Shown one piece after another: positions 33,001-43,193 of a stretch of DNA of 64,000 nucleotides (position 1 is the first letter of the stretch; every line of letters begins with the position of its first letter). The notes below the pieces were generated by a model, which saw nothing but the letters and a program-made list of their open reading frames with translations, was not told where the DNA came from and ran no database searches. The stretch is taken from NCBI GenBank assembly GCA_031841125.1, contig CM063114.1:39701574-39765573 (forward strand), given 5' to 3'. Position numbers and translations under genes: made by a program. This DNA is from Acanthococcus lagerstroemiae. Its lineage: Eukaryota > Arthropoda > Insecta > Hemiptera > Eriococcidae.

Positions 33001-36000
33001 TCATGGATTATTAAAAATTTTCTAAGGCGAATGCCATAGTGAATGAATTTGGTGAATTTTTGTGTACGAGTTAGTTGAAGACTTTTGATATCGAATGAGT
33101 TTCGATTTCTTATTTGGTCAATTTTTTTTTTTAAATTTGTTTATTTACGAGTCATTAGCTGCACCAAAAGCTATACGGCTCTGTTGGTGGGGATGGTTAA
33201 ATTAATGGAAAGAGGTCTGCGTCGTGGAAGAAGGAGATGAGTTTATTTGCAATTTTAGAATTTTTATCTTCAAAACTTGTGTCATCACGCCCTAATCATT
33301 TTCTTATGGTTACTAAAATTTTGGAGGAGCTAATTTGATTCTGATATCGTAAGCCTCTATCAATGTGCTTGTAAAAATTCAGCCAAATTTGTGGAAAATT
33401 GTAATTACTTGGAGAAAATTTGAAAGAGTAATGACAAGATTTTTAAGGGAGGGGATCCTAAAAATTAAAAAAATTGGCAAAACTGAAAATTGAACACAAT
33501 GCAGAATCAGGAATACATACAAAGTAAGGTTCATAGAAAATAGTCACTTTTTGGGGGAAAATCAGTAAGTTGATTCAAAATATTAAAAAACCCTCAAAAT
33601 TTGAAAATTTTAACAACATTGCAAATTAAATGTAATGTTACCAGGAGTCTTCTACAAACTCAAATATGAGAATCTAGCAAGATCATGGAAAATTCTAACC
33701 CCACTGAGAAAATCATCAAAGTGTCCTGACAAAAATTCCCTCCGCTCAAAAAAAAAAATCGAAAAATTCACAATAGATTGAAAATTGACCTTAATTCGAT
33801 ATCAGGTGTGTTCAGTTAATTCGTTTACGGAAATTCAACCCCATTTATGGAAAATTGTAATCTCCTTGGGGAAATGATCAAAGAGTAATAACAAAAATTT
33901 CAGTGAGAAATCTCAGAATTTGAGCTCTTTACCAATTTTGAAATCGAGCAATGTGAAATTAGTAAATTTTAAACAATTCCTATGCTACAATGTATATAAG
34001 ATTCATGAAGGATTGTAGTTACCTTTTGAAAAAAATAAAATAAGAAAAATACATCAAAAGGGTTGAAACAAAACGTTTGAGAAAATTTCGAAATTCGGCA
34101 AAACTGAAATTTAAGCTTTCCCTTCCAGTAATTATCAACCCTCTCGAATACAGAATCTAGCTAGATTCGAGAAAAATTACCGCCACTTGGAAAAATGGGT
34201 AAAAAGTTATTGCAAAAATTTTTTAAATAATGAACTTGATTTGATATCATGAGTGTCAGTCGACTCATATGTGAGGGCGCATACGAAGAGAGACCAGTTG
34301 ACCAAAAGTAAAAATTTTACAAGAAAAGCGTTTAAAATTGAGAGTACTTTTTGTAACTACCGTTCTGTTACTTACCAACATTTCAACCGTGAAGATCCTA
34401 CACACTACCACACGCTCCTCTAATCTTTTGTCCGTTCTTTTCGGAAAAATCTTCCCATGTTTTCCAAAGAATTTAAATGTTTGATGATCTCCGAAGAATT
34501 TCATAAAAAAACTTTGGGAAAATTCTCCAATGATTTTCCAGGAATTTCATCGGAATTTTAGGAAGAAAATTCCGATACTTTCCGGAGAGTCCTTTCGGAA
34601 ATCTTTAGAAAATATTTTCATTGTTTTTCAAAGAATTTCATCAAAAGTTTTTAGGAATATTTTCCGATGATTTTTAAGGAATCTTCGCGGTAATTTTCGG
34701 GAAAATTTTCCAATTTTATCCAAAGAATTTCCTTAAAAATCTTCGGGTTAAATTTTCCAATAATTTTTGTAAAACTACATAAGAAATATTTGCGGGAAAA
34801 CTCTGATGGTTTTTGAAGAATCTTATCAACAATCTTCAGAAAAATGTTCTCCGAAGAATTTCATCGAAGATCCTCGAGAAAAATCTCCCATGATTTGTAA
34901 GGAATTTCCGAAGAATCTTATCGGAAATCTTTTTAAAAATTTCTAATGTTTTCTAAAGAAATTAAAAGTTTAATGATCTCCGGAGAATATCATCGAAAAC
35001 CTGTAGGTAAAATCTCCGATGGTTTTTAAGAAATTTCATTGGAAATTTTTGTGGAAAAAATTCCGATTATTTCCGTAGAATCCTATCGGAAATCTTGAGA
35101 AAAAATTACCGTTTTCCAAAAAATCTCTACGAATTACTTTGAGAAAATCTTCTGGTAAATTCTAAAGAATTTCGTAGGGAATATTCGGGGGAGAACTCTG
35201 ATGGTTTTGAAGAATTTTTTTTAAATCGTCACAAACAATGTTCGATGATCTCCGAGGAATTTCATCGAAACTCTTCGGATTCGAGTCCCTTAAACGGTAA
35301 GAGTAGATAGGCATTTATGCAGCAGAATAAGTTGCCTACATTATAAGATTGGAGGATCCCAGCGAGGAATGCGAGACTCCCCTTCAGCAGGTACGTAGGC
35401 AACTCATCCTGACAACGGGTAAATGTATTTGCCTGCTCTCATTTAAAAGGACAAGGAGAAAATTTGTCCAGTTTTCGTGGAAAATGGTTTTCGAACATTT
35501 CAATTTTACATAAGAATATGCTATTTCCTTTTTGTACTTTTTGAAATAATAAATTTTGACTGCCTCACTGAAAACTGCAATATCTTGCTGAATTTTCAAG
35601 ATAGAGGTTTGGGGTTGGTTTTATTCAATTTCCAAGGCATTTTTCAAAAAAGTTAAAATCAAAAAATTGGTCAACTGGTCCCTTTTTGTATGCGCCCTCA
35701 CATATACGAAATTTTTTTCAGATTTAATGAAAAACTGTAATTCCTCTCGGAAAAATAATCAAAAAGTAATAACAAAAATTTTGAAAAAATTTCATAATTG
35801 AAAATTTTAACAAAATTGAAAACTAAGCTTATTCGTGTACAATAACTAAGTTAGATTCATAGAAAATATTCTGTAGTCTCCTTCTGAAAAAATGATCCAA
35901 AAGTTATGGACGATGTAATTTAACAAATAAGATGTAGATACCGAGATCATGGCCTACAGGCGTTACGTCTCTCGTTAAAAATAAATAAAAATAAAAATTA

Positions 36001-39000
36001 AAAATATCAAAATTCGAAAAAGTTTGAAAAAATAAAAAATTAATTTCAGTCAACCCGAATACAAAAATACCACTAGATTTGAGAAAAATAGTAATGACTT
36101 CGGGAAAATGATCAATGAGTTCTAGCAAAAAGTACAAAAACTATGAATAATTTGAAAAATTGGACAAGATAGAAAATTGAATTCAATTTGATATTAGGAG
36201 AGTTTAATCATTTCGTACGCGAAAATTCAACCGGGATTGTCATCATTTTCGAAAAATAATCAGAGCGAGTAATGATGAAAATTTTGGAAATAATTATGAA
36301 AATTGAAAACGCTTAACAAAATTGAAATTGAACCTAATTCCATATCCCCTTGAGTCTTCAAACAACCTTATACAAAAATTGATGTAGATTCATGGATAAT
36401 TGTAGTCACGTTTTTGCAAGATGGTCAAAGCGTTAAAACGTAGTGGTTTTTTTTATTTATATATATAATATTTTATTTGAAGCTGCCTTTGGGCATTTAT
36501 GAACACTTTTCTTATGGTGAGCACGAGGAAACTGAAAAAGATTTACAAGAAGAAAAAAAAAATCTCAAAATTTGGAAACTTTTATACATTTGGAAAGTGA
36601 ATTTAATTTAATATCAGAAGTCTCACCCTATTCGAATACGAAAATTTAGCCGGTTAGAATCATGGAAAATTGTAGTCACACCTTGGAAAAGTGATCGAAG
36701 AGTAGTAACAACTTTTTTTTATTTTACATTTCAAAATTCCAAAAGTTAGGAGATGAGATTGAAAATTGAACTCAAGTTGATGTCAGGAATGTCCAATCAT
36801 TCGTACACAAAAATTCAGTTCGATTTATGGAAAATTATAGACATGGAAATTAATCACAGTTTTATGAAAAAAAAAGTGAAAATTTAAAAAATTGAAATTG
36901 TTTGATATTATATGGTTTTTATCAGAACTTTCATATAATATTCGGAATCAGTATCACAGAAACTCCCATGCTGGTACCTCGTTCGATTTTTCAAACCAAG
37001 TCAAAATTAGTCGTCTTGGTCTCAAAGTGGAATCAAATCGAGAAGTCAAATGCGGTGTTTGTGATCAGCGACCCAAGACACTTTGTCACTTTTTTTTTTT
37101 TTTTTTTTTTTAAATCTGACCCTTTGTTTAGTCAGTAAAAAGAAGGAGAGAGTGCAAAATTCGTACCACTTGCATCCCATTTTGACTCGAAGTTCAGTTT
37201 TTCAGTTGTACCGATTTCACTAACAATGAAAATTGGCACGGAAAATGTGATCGCGGGACTCAATAGGGGAAGGTTGGACAAACATTTCGCGCATTCGATA
37301 AATCGCCAGAATGCATTTGTGAAAGGATAGCGTGTTATACCCGCGGGAACTCCTATAAAAGAGTGTACTTCTTTTTGACTCAGCTTGTATCTGTTTCAAG
37401 TTGAGTCATAGTCACCAAATCAAGTAGCATTTATGCCAGCCGAAAGTACGCTAGTAATCCGTTCTTGTTCTCAACCTTAGGAAAAGACCTAATCCCTACG
37501 TTCGCCACGTTTGTTCTTTGTTTGGTGTTCGGAGTTGAGTTGGGCATCTTAATAGGAGTTGGAATTAATATCGTACTGCTGTTGATACCATCGGCTCGTC
37601 CTTTTCTGCATTACGAGAAAGCGAGAGTAAGTGCTCAAAGTTTAATAATGTTCGATCGAATTGCGTTGAGTTTCTTTAATTCGTATAATAGTCGCATTTT
37701 TTCACATTTTAGACTAATTCCGGTTACGAGTATTTGATGATCACCCCCGGGAATAGTCTTTATTTTCCGGCAGTGGATTTCTTGCGGACAAAAGTTTGCA
37801 AAATTGGCGTGAAGGATGGCTACTCTCAGCTACCAGTTGTTATCGATTGTCGTCATATTTTGGGCGCTGATTTTACGGCCGCCAAGGTATTTATTCTTTT
37901 CTTATATTAACGTGACTCAAAAGTCAGGTAATTGATGATAGTAAAGTATACTAGTAGTAATTCACTAATTTATTGTATACAGTGTGGAACAGATCATCAC
38001 GCAACATAGGAAAGTCCCATAAAGCGCACGTTGATGTGTACCACTGTAGAAAACGTCATGCTGGTGCAAATCAACACGCAACATTACGCTAGTTAGGATT
38101 AATTTCATCGAAAATGTTTGAGAAAAAAATGCCGATAATTTCCGAAGAATCTCAACGGAAATCTTTAGAAAAAATTTCCAATGTTTTTCAAAGAATTTCA
38201 TGAAAATTTTTCGAGAAAATCTTTCGCTAATTTTTTAATTTTTGAAGAATAATAGGAATTGGGAAAAAACCACTACGGTTTTCAAAGGATTTTATCAACA
38301 AATTTCAGGTAAAATGTTCTCCGAAGAATTTAATCAAAAATCGAGAAAAACCTTCGGGAAAATTCTTTTTTATTTATTTATTTATTTATTTATTTATTTT
38401 TTTTATTGATGACCAGGAATTTCATCTAAAATTTTTGGAGGAAAAAATTCCGATAATTTCCAAAGAATCTCTTCGAACATCTTTAGGAAAAATGACCAAT
38501 GTTTTTCAAAGAACTTCTTTAAAAATCTTCGGGAGAATTTTCCGATTGTTTTCGAAGAATTTCATGGAAATATTCGGGGGAAAACTCCGATGGTTTTTGA
38601 AGAATTTTTATTTGACAATCTTCAGGAAAAATGTTCGATGATCTCCGAAGAATTTCATCGAGAATCTTCGGGAACAATATCCGATGATTTTAAGAAATTT
38701 CATTGGAAAAAAATTCCGTTAATTTCCGAAGATTTTTATCGGAAATCTTTAAAAATAGCTGAAATTTCCTGAAGATTTTCGATGAAATTCTTCGGAAAAC
38801 ATAGAACATTTTTCCTGAAGATTGTATAGTAAAAATTCTTCATAAACCATCGGAGTTTTCCCCCGAATATTTCCATGAAATTCTTCAAAAATCATCGTGA
38901 AATTTTCTCGAAGGATTTTAATGAAATTTTTTGGAAAACATTGGAAAATTTTTCCAAAGATTTCCTATGAGATTCTTCGGAAATTATCGGAAATATTTTT

Positions 39001-42000
39001 GCTAAAAGATTCGTTGGACATTTTTCTAAAAGATATTCGAAGAGATTCTTATCGGGATTTTTTCCTCCAAAAATTTTAGATGAAATTCCTGGTCATCAAA
39101 AGAATCTTCCCGAAGATTTTTCTCGATTTTCGATTAAATTCTTCGGGGAACATTTTACCTGAAATTTGTTGATAAAATTCTTTAAAAACCGTAGTAGTTT
39201 TTTCCCAATTCCTATTATTCTTCAAAAATTAGCGAAAGATTTTCTCGAAAAATTTTCATGAAATTCTTTGGGAAACATTGGAAATTTTTCCTAAAGATTT
39301 CCGTTGAGATTCTTTGGAAATTATCAGAATTTTTTTCCTCAAACATTTTCGATGAAATTATTCTAAACTAGCGTAATGTTTTGCGTGTTGATTTGCACTA
39401 GTACGACGTTTTCCACAGTGGTACACATCAACGTGCGTTTTATGGGACTTTCCTATGTTGCGTGATGATCTGTTCCACACAGTATATTTATGTTACGGGT
39501 ATTTTACCAACTTATCTTCTAACTAACCTGCTAGTTTTTAAAGTGGACCTCTGGGAGACGTTAGTATGAAGGAATAGGTGTTTTTTGGCTTATTTACCTA
39601 CCAGCTAGCTATAAGTAAATCAACTGTTATTTTAGAAGTTTGCTGTGCACACGTGAAGAAAGTAACCACTGTTCGCATACTGAGTAGTTATAAACTTAAC
39701 TACCGGATTTGCCAAGTAACATTTGAGGAGTTATCTGTCAAAAGGGCTTCTGACGAATAGGACTCATATTTGTCAGGAGCCCTTTTGACAGATACCTCCT
39801 CATTTGGTGTGATAAAAAATGAGTGACATAAGTATATATTGTAAACTAACTGACTACCTAGTTCACAAACCACTACTTATTTTATAACCCAGTTAGTTGT
39901 TTTGTAAAATGACTGGATACTTATTTTGCGAAAGATTTATAATGTAGAAAAAATAAGGAATCTTCCAAAGGTTTCTAAACTATCTGGTTTGCAAAGTAAC
40001 AGTTGATGTGATAAAAAATGAGTTACATGAGGACATATTGTAAATTAACTGGCTAGTTACTAAATTAGCTGTTTTGTATAATGACTGACTACCTATTTTG
40101 CAAAAGATCATATAATATAGAACAAGCTACCTCGCAGATAGCGAGGTAGTAAGCGGGTGTTTGCTGAGGCTGAAATGCTAAACTATCTATCAGCTTGTAA
40201 CTTCTGGCTTCTTAAAATTATCCTAAAACTGCAAAAACTTCCGGCTTCTTCGCATCCCTGGTGTTGTTGCATTAATTTCCTACAGTGGTATAGATAAAAC
40301 AAAACCAAATCTGAAATGTTAATGTTAAAGCTTTGAAGCTAATATTCAGACACAGTACCAACGTCTATGCGATAAAACAAATGTACGCCACAAAGCACAA
40401 ACGCCAGAATGAGAATCTTTTATTTTCATCTTTCCAAGTTGCATTTGTAAATGGTAACGGAGAGGATATAATCATATCATAACAAGATCAGTGACAAAAA
40501 TGTTCTGCAAAAAAACTGAAGTTGGACTCATCCGAAAGGAAATGATAAGGGCTAAAGTCTGGTCCCATTAAGAAACATAACTGGCTACCCGCAATATACA
40601 TCGATATATGGGTATTTTGAAGTTGGAGAGGAAAGACGAGTACGAGAACACGTTATCAGCGCCGTGAAAAAATTATATTTCTTAACTGGACCAGACTTTA
40701 ACAGTTTACTTCTCTTCAGTTTTCCATAAAGAAGATGCTAGACCTCACTGTACTTGTACATGTTTTTGTGGTAAATATTCCCTGATTATCTTTTTGTCCA
40801 CGACACTAGCGCATCTACAGGAGTATCCAAAAGCGAATTAATAAAACAAAGCCAAATGCGAAATGCCAAATCTGAAACTGAACTAAAACTGAACAATGAT
40901 CTGTAAACAATTCACTCTTATTTAAAGAAATGAAAAAGCAATTGCAATAGGGTGCTTGCAGCGCTGCGTGCGGGCAAACACCCTAAAAAGTAAGGAGGAA
41001 ACCTTTACAAGTTTCTAAAGTAACCAGCTAGTTTACACAACAGTGGCCAACTGATAAACTACCGAGCTACCTACATGATAAAATATAACTAACTATGTTT
41101 GGAAAGCAGCTGGCTATCTTGGCTACTTTATGAGCTATATATTTAGCGCTGCAGTACAGTAGCTAGTTAGTTTGTAAACCGTCTCGTTAATATGGAAAAT
41201 TATGAAAATTGTCTACAATTCTCCTCTTGACTACTCTATTAACTACCTATAGCTACATATTTTGTAAATCAACTTGCTAGGTTTCTTAACCAGCTGATGG
41301 CTAACATGAAAACCCACAAAATTCTGCACAGTTAGCCAAAGTAAGTCGGTAGCTTGCAAATTACCAATTTTTTCAGAATTCACCCTCATTTTTTTCTTGC
41401 TAGACCTCCCATTGAAGTATATTCGATTTTTATTTTATTTCATGGGGTCCTGCTAAAAAGTACAGCTTAACATGTAATTTATATTTTTAGCTTTCATGGT
41501 AGTAAAAGTTGAATATTGAGAAGAAAAGTTACTAAAAATACCAGTATTTACCTCAAAAACATTACTATTAATTTCATTCATTAACACAGAAAATTGAACA
41601 TCTCCGAACACTCGTCCCTTCGCAGTGTGATTGGTTCAAAAACTGGACATGTAGTATAATGAAAAAAATTTAAAATAGGGGTTAATCAATTGATTTTTGA
41701 AGCCTTTGAATCTGATTTTGGAATTAGTTTTTGAATCACTTGATGCTAGAGCGGGTTGAGACAAAAAATTGTTATTTTGATAATTTGTTATCCAAACTTC
41801 GTTTTTGGTAGCGACCTGTGAAATATAATAAAAATCAAAAATATTTTCATTGAACAACTTCTTTAGCGAAAACCAAATGGCAGTATATTTTCCATAAAGA
41901 TGTTGAAAATTCAGTCATGAGGAACGCTGTAAAATCCTCATTCTCTGTCACTTCCTCACCATCGTCCTTAAGATTTTCCCCACACCCCTGATTCTCACTA

Positions 42001-43193
42001 AATTTTTCAATAATATTGGCCAGTTGGTTCCATACTATTCAGTTGGTTTGTATACTAACCAGCTGGTTTACATTCTAGCCAGTTGATTTGCATACTAACC
42101 AGTTAGTTTACTTATAAGCCAGTGTGTTTGGATAGTAATCAAATGGTATACATAGTACCCATTTTATGTGCATACTAACCAGTTAGTTTACATACTAGCT
42201 AGTGTGTTTCAATTCGCCCCAGCTGATTTGTGTACCAGTCAAAAAGGTTTACATGCTGACCAGTTCGTTCATCTATGAGACAGTTGGTGTGTATACTAAC
42301 GAGATGGTTTGTGTATGAACCAGTTAGTTGGCATATTACCCAGCTTGTATGTACACTAGCTATTGTTACACATACTAGTCTGTTGATTTGACTGCTACCC
42401 AGTTAATTTATATGCTAATCAGTATGTTTTACATAGGTACTAACCAGTTGGTTCCTAAACTAATCTATCATGGCTAATGCAAATTGAAAAAAGAATATCA
42501 TTTTTTAGGTTTGCAAAATAGCTAGTAGGTCTTGCATGTTAATTGATCATAAAACACCCAAAAATTGGTTATTATGCATTACTTGTGATTCACGGCCTAT
42601 TGGTTTGTTAACTTGTTGACTTGTGAACGCCTTAAATTTCCATTGAACCATAACATACATAGCGCGTATAAGTTTGATACGGATGTGGAAAGTTATATAT
42701 TGTTGATAGAACTGAAATATTCGAACCATCATCTCAAAATAATCATTAAAATTGAACTGATGTCACTTCATCTTTCGAGATTTCGATTAAACCTTTGTTT
42801 TTCAATAATCTAGGGCATCAAAAGTCTGATAGAAGATTTCAAGAAGCGCAACCAGCCTTTGTATTTCTATTCTCCGCATCCGCACGTCCTGGATGTTCTC
42901 AACTGCGTCAGCTTGGAGGATTTCGATGAAATTTCAACAATGAATGATCTGGAATACGCTTTGCAATGTAAGTGAATAATTAATATCTTCGAACGGGTTG
43001 TTATCGGCGATCTCGTCGAATAATCGGATAATTACATCGGTCGTTATGTGTAGGTGAGAAGGGACGGAAAAGAGGATTCAACTCGACAGAGCTGCAAGAT
43101 GTAACTTGTGGTGCCACTCTGAGATGCAGATCCACCGGCGTAGACGAACCTTTGCTGAATCAAAATAGGAATAATAGTATAGAGTTGAAGTAA
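20881..43193 (+). CDS. SLC26A11-like: SulP/SLC26 anion transporter, SLC26A11-like (11 coding exons)
   Basis: Multi-pass plasma- or organelle-membrane anion transporter or channel of the SulP family. By family its substrates are sulfate, chloride, bicarbonate or oxalate. Coding exons: 20895-21089, 23495-23690, 24720-24943, 28961-29141, 30036-30200, 30986-31147, 31236-31376, 37481-37626, 37713-37886, 42814-42967, 43054-43193. They sum to 1878 nt, 625 residues plus stop, matching the usual 600-650. All junction phases agree. Visible: N-terminal [20 protein letters not shown], SulP signature [20 protein letters not shown], anion-site region [27 protein letters not shown] (about 350-370), and a C-terminal STAS domain (about 470-580) with [20 protein letters not shown]. 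The SLC26A11 assignment is by overall resemblance and could be another insect SulP paralogue. Introns hold many mobile elements. Confidence 0.92.
21984..22212. mobile_element. Palindromic foldback element, copy 2
   Basis: The core 22017-22177 is a hairpin: CTTCAAGGGCGCAAATAGAC pairs with CTATTTGCGCCCTTGAAG, and GCGGGAATAT, CTGCGCCTGTGAA and TGTACACG blocks continue the stem to the centre. TA flanks both core ends. Outer pairing (GTAAAGAATCA...TGATTCTTTAC) extends the arms to over 100 bp. Same family as the copy at 7328-7485. Confidence 0.75.
22330..23170 (+). repeat. Decayed tandem repeat, period about 170-195 bp
   Basis: CAACCAAACT-like anchors lie at about 22341, 22522, 22692 and 22888. 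Each is followed by GACCATG.GCTGCTT, CCACTTCTTGCAAAGAACCA and ATAGTTTTAGGAAAC. About five units. Confidence 0.6.
23495..23690 (+). CDS. SLC26 exon 2 (residues 66-131)
   Basis: Acceptor TTTTGCAG, donor TTTAG/GTGAGT, phase 1. Encodes [31 protein letters not shown] and a hydrophobic helix [19 protein letters not shown]. The SulP signature normally ends G-[GST]-S-[KR]. Here the Ser is Cys (GSCK). Confidence 0.92.
23691..24719 (+). other. SLC26 intron 2 (1029 bp)
   Basis: No mobile element recognised. Holds a perfect 13-bp inverted repeat, AATTAACAGTTTG at 23900-23912 and its complement at 23952-23964. Confidence 0.85.
24720..24943 (+). CDS. SLC26 exon 3 (residues 131-205)
   Basis: Acceptor TTTTCTAG, donor AGG/GTAAGT, phase 0. 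Encodes [20 protein letters not shown], a loop with [15 protein letters not shown], and the helix [13 protein letters not shown]. Confidence 0.92.
25320..26565 (+). mobile_element. LINE ORF2 fragment: linker and RT
   Basis: Plus strand, same family as the copy at the left edge. Order: [53 protein letters not shown], then [60 protein letters not shown], and it stops at [10 protein letters not shown]. One frame is open for 162 codons (26028-26516), but stops lie on both sides. At about 26565 the sequence switches abruptly to a different element on the other strand. Confidence 0.85.
26566..27915 (-). mobile_element. Penelope-like (PLE) reverse transcriptase remnant
   Basis: Minus-strand order: [60 protein letters not shown] (the strand after the YVDD site, itself corrupted to GDKI), [10 protein letters not shown], then beyond a 450-bp insert [20 protein letters not shown] and [20 protein letters not shown]. 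This spacing and wording fit PLE-type reverse transcriptases rather than LINEs. Frameshifted and dead. No GIY-YIG endonuclease is visible. Confidence 0.65.
26900..27345. repeat. Insert rich in the palindrome GAGCATATGCTC
   Basis: Exact or one-off GAGCATATGCTC occurs near 26971, 27024, 27227 and 27260, with many AAATGCTCAAGCATTT-like variants. A short tract GGGGGGGGGG follows at 27359. The block interrupts the PLE reading. Weak inverted similarity of its ends suggests a MITE. Confidence 0.6.
28961..29141 (+). CDS. SLC26 exon 4 (residues 206-266)
   Basis: Acceptor TTTACAG, donor ACTG/GTATGTGAG, phase 1. Encodes a polar loop then [20 protein letters not shown], a phrase typical of SLC26A11-type proteins. 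Confidence 0.9.
29142..30035 (+). other. SLC26 intron 4 (894 bp)
   Basis: No repeat or gene recognised. Confidence 0.8.
30036..30200 (+). CDS. SLC26 exon 5 (residues 266-321)
   Basis: Acceptor TTTCCGCAG, donor TTCG/GTAAGA, phase 1. Encodes [16 protein letters not shown] and the helix [20 protein letters not shown]. Confidence 0.9.
30227..30910 (+). repeat. 52-bp minisatellite, about nine units
   Basis: TGTACCCAAATA anchors fall at 30271, 30323, 30374, 30426, 30478, 30530, 30582 and 30634, spacing 51-52 bp. Each unit carries GAACAGGGATCTGATTTCTG. The last unit resumes after the foldback element at 30859. Overlapping minus-strand frames of 100-167 codons here are artefacts of the repeat. Confidence 0.85.
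30651..30858. mobile_element. 208-bp foldback MITE in the minisatellite
   Basis: Ends GCAGGGTTGGTCAGTTTTCC and its reverse complement, pairing over about 43 bp with few mismatches. The centre pairs again (TCTGTTATCGGTT with AACCGATAACAGA, and GCTATTCGTGAATAGC). The last minisatellite anchor is displaced by 262 bp, which equals one 52-bp unit plus 208 plus 2, so a 2-bp (AT) target duplication fits. Confidence 0.85.
30986..31147 (+). CDS. SLC26 exon 6 (residues 321-375)
   Basis: Acceptor CAAATGTAG. Encodes [20 protein letters not shown] and [20 protein letters not shown], the best-conserved SulP block. The donor GTTCGT is weak. A stronger-looking GTACGT 30 bp on would add an in-frame stop, so the weak site must be used for full-length protein. 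Confidence 0.9.
31236..31376 (+). CDS. SLC26 exon 7 (residues 375-422)
   Basis: Follows an 88-bp intron. Acceptor AACACAG, donor AGTC/GTAAGT, phase 1. Encodes [20 protein letters not shown] and [20 protein letters not shown]. Confidence 0.92.
33300..36900 (+). repeat. Decayed tandem repeat, period about 155-170 bp
   Basis: GAAAATTGAACTCAATTTGA-like anchors near 33487, 33778, 36172, 36328, 36594 and 36762. Units also share ATGGAAAATTGTAATC, GATCAAAGAGTAATAAC and CAAAATTG phrases. The array is split by the element at 34271-35701 and partly by other AT-rich insertions. Confidence 0.6.
34271..35701. mobile_element. 1.43-kb TIR element with internal repeats
   Basis: Ends GTGAGGGCGCATACGAAGAG and, in reverse complement, GTGAGGGCGCATACAAAAAG, continuing as GACCAGTTGACCAA. 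ATAT lies directly outside both ends. 34430-35290 is built of decayed 60-65-bp units (CCGAAGAATTTCATCGGAAA, TTCGGGAAAA) all in one orientation. 35290-35660 is unique. No transposase frame. Confidence 0.7.
37481..37626 (+). CDS. SLC26 exon 8 (residues 422-470)
   Basis: Acceptor AACCTTAG after the 6.1-kb intron 7, donor GAGA/GTAAGT, phase 0. Encodes [20 protein letters not shown] and the last helix [20 protein letters not shown]. Confidence 0.92.
37713..37886 (+). CDS. SLC26 exon 9, STAS domain first half (residues 471-528)
   Basis: 86-bp intron before. Acceptor CACATTTTAG, donor CCAAG/GTATTT, phase 0. Encodes [20 protein letters not shown] and [19 protein letters not shown], the first strands and helix of a STAS domain. 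Confidence 0.92.
37980..39482. mobile_element. 1.5-kb foldback element, arms about 740 bp
   Basis: The left end GTGTGGAACAGATCATCACG matches the reverse complement of the right end base for base, and similarity continues through ACGTTGATGTGTACCACTGT, CGCAACATTACGCTAGTT analogues and many GAAGAATTTCAT units to a centre near 38758. TATA flanks both ends if CAG/CTG is taken as the terminus. The left arm alone has a (TTTA)n expansion at about 38366-38405. Internal units resemble those of the element at 34271-35701. Confidence 0.85.
39500..40126 (+). repeat. Two decayed tandem units of about 270 bp and 160 bp
   Basis: Phrase TTTGC.AAGTAACA...GATAAAAAATGAGT..CAT...ATTGTAAA.TAACTG occurs at about 39700 and 39990. 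The first copy contains the hairpin element. Confidence 0.6.
39725..39801. mobile_element. 77-bp hairpin element with 4-bp target duplication
   Basis: 30-bp arms (39725-39754, 39772-39801) starting GAGGAGTTATCTGTCAAAAG, three mismatches, 17-nt loop. ATTT on both sides. The paralogous repeat unit at about 39990-40010 reads GTAACAGTTGATGTGATAAA without the element. Confidence 0.8.
40127..40149. repeat. Perfect 9-bp hairpin
   Basis: CTACCTCGC, loop AGATA, GCGAGGTAG. GC-rich compared with its surroundings. Confidence 0.6.
40150..42020 (+). other. Intronic stretch with scattered AACTAGCTAGTT-like words
   Basis: No gene. From about 41010 to 41350 words such as CTAGTTAGTTTGTAAACC and GCTAGTTTAC recur irregularly, related to the 24-bp minisatellite downstream. 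Confidence 0.45.
42021..42460 (+). repeat. Degenerate minisatellite, period about 24 bp
   Basis: Repeats of CATACTAACCAGTTAGTTTA with many variants, about 18 units, just upstream of SLC26 exon 10. Confidence 0.7.
42814..42967 (+). CDS. SLC26 exon 10, STAS domain second half (residues 529-580)
   Basis: Acceptor CAATAATCTAG after the 4.9-kb intron 9, donor CAAT/GTAAGT, phase 1. Encodes [20 protein letters not shown] and [16 protein letters not shown], ending the STAS fold. Confidence 0.92.
43054..43193 (+). CDS. SLC26 last exon (residues 580-625, stop)
   Basis: 86-bp intron before. Acceptor TATGTGTAG. Encodes a charged cytosolic tail ([16 protein letters not shown]) ending in SIELK and TAA at 43191-43193. 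The tail carries EPLLNQN, a dileucine-type sorting-motif lookalike. No AATAAA lies close downstream, so the poly(A) site is undetermined. Confidence 0.88.

Larger units (their letters stand above)
31377..37480 (+). other. SLC26 intron 7 (6104 bp)
   Basis: Very AT-rich. From about 33.3 to 36.9 kb it is decayed 155-170-bp tandem repeat interrupted by a 1.43-kb TIR element. 31.4-33.3 kb has no recognised feature beyond A/T-rich repeats and a 150-bp unrelated insert near 33,120-33,260. Confidence 0.8.
37887..42813 (+). other. SLC26 intron 9 (4927 bp)
   Basis: Holds a 1.5-kb foldback, a 77-bp hairpin element, degenerate AACTAACTGGCTAGTT-type repeats and a 24-bp minisatellite. Nothing coding. Confidence 0.85.

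Noticed and set aside
33300..42460. Regular repeats as a CRISPR array
   Set aside because: Units are degenerate and tandem without unique spacers, and the context is a eukaryotic intron.
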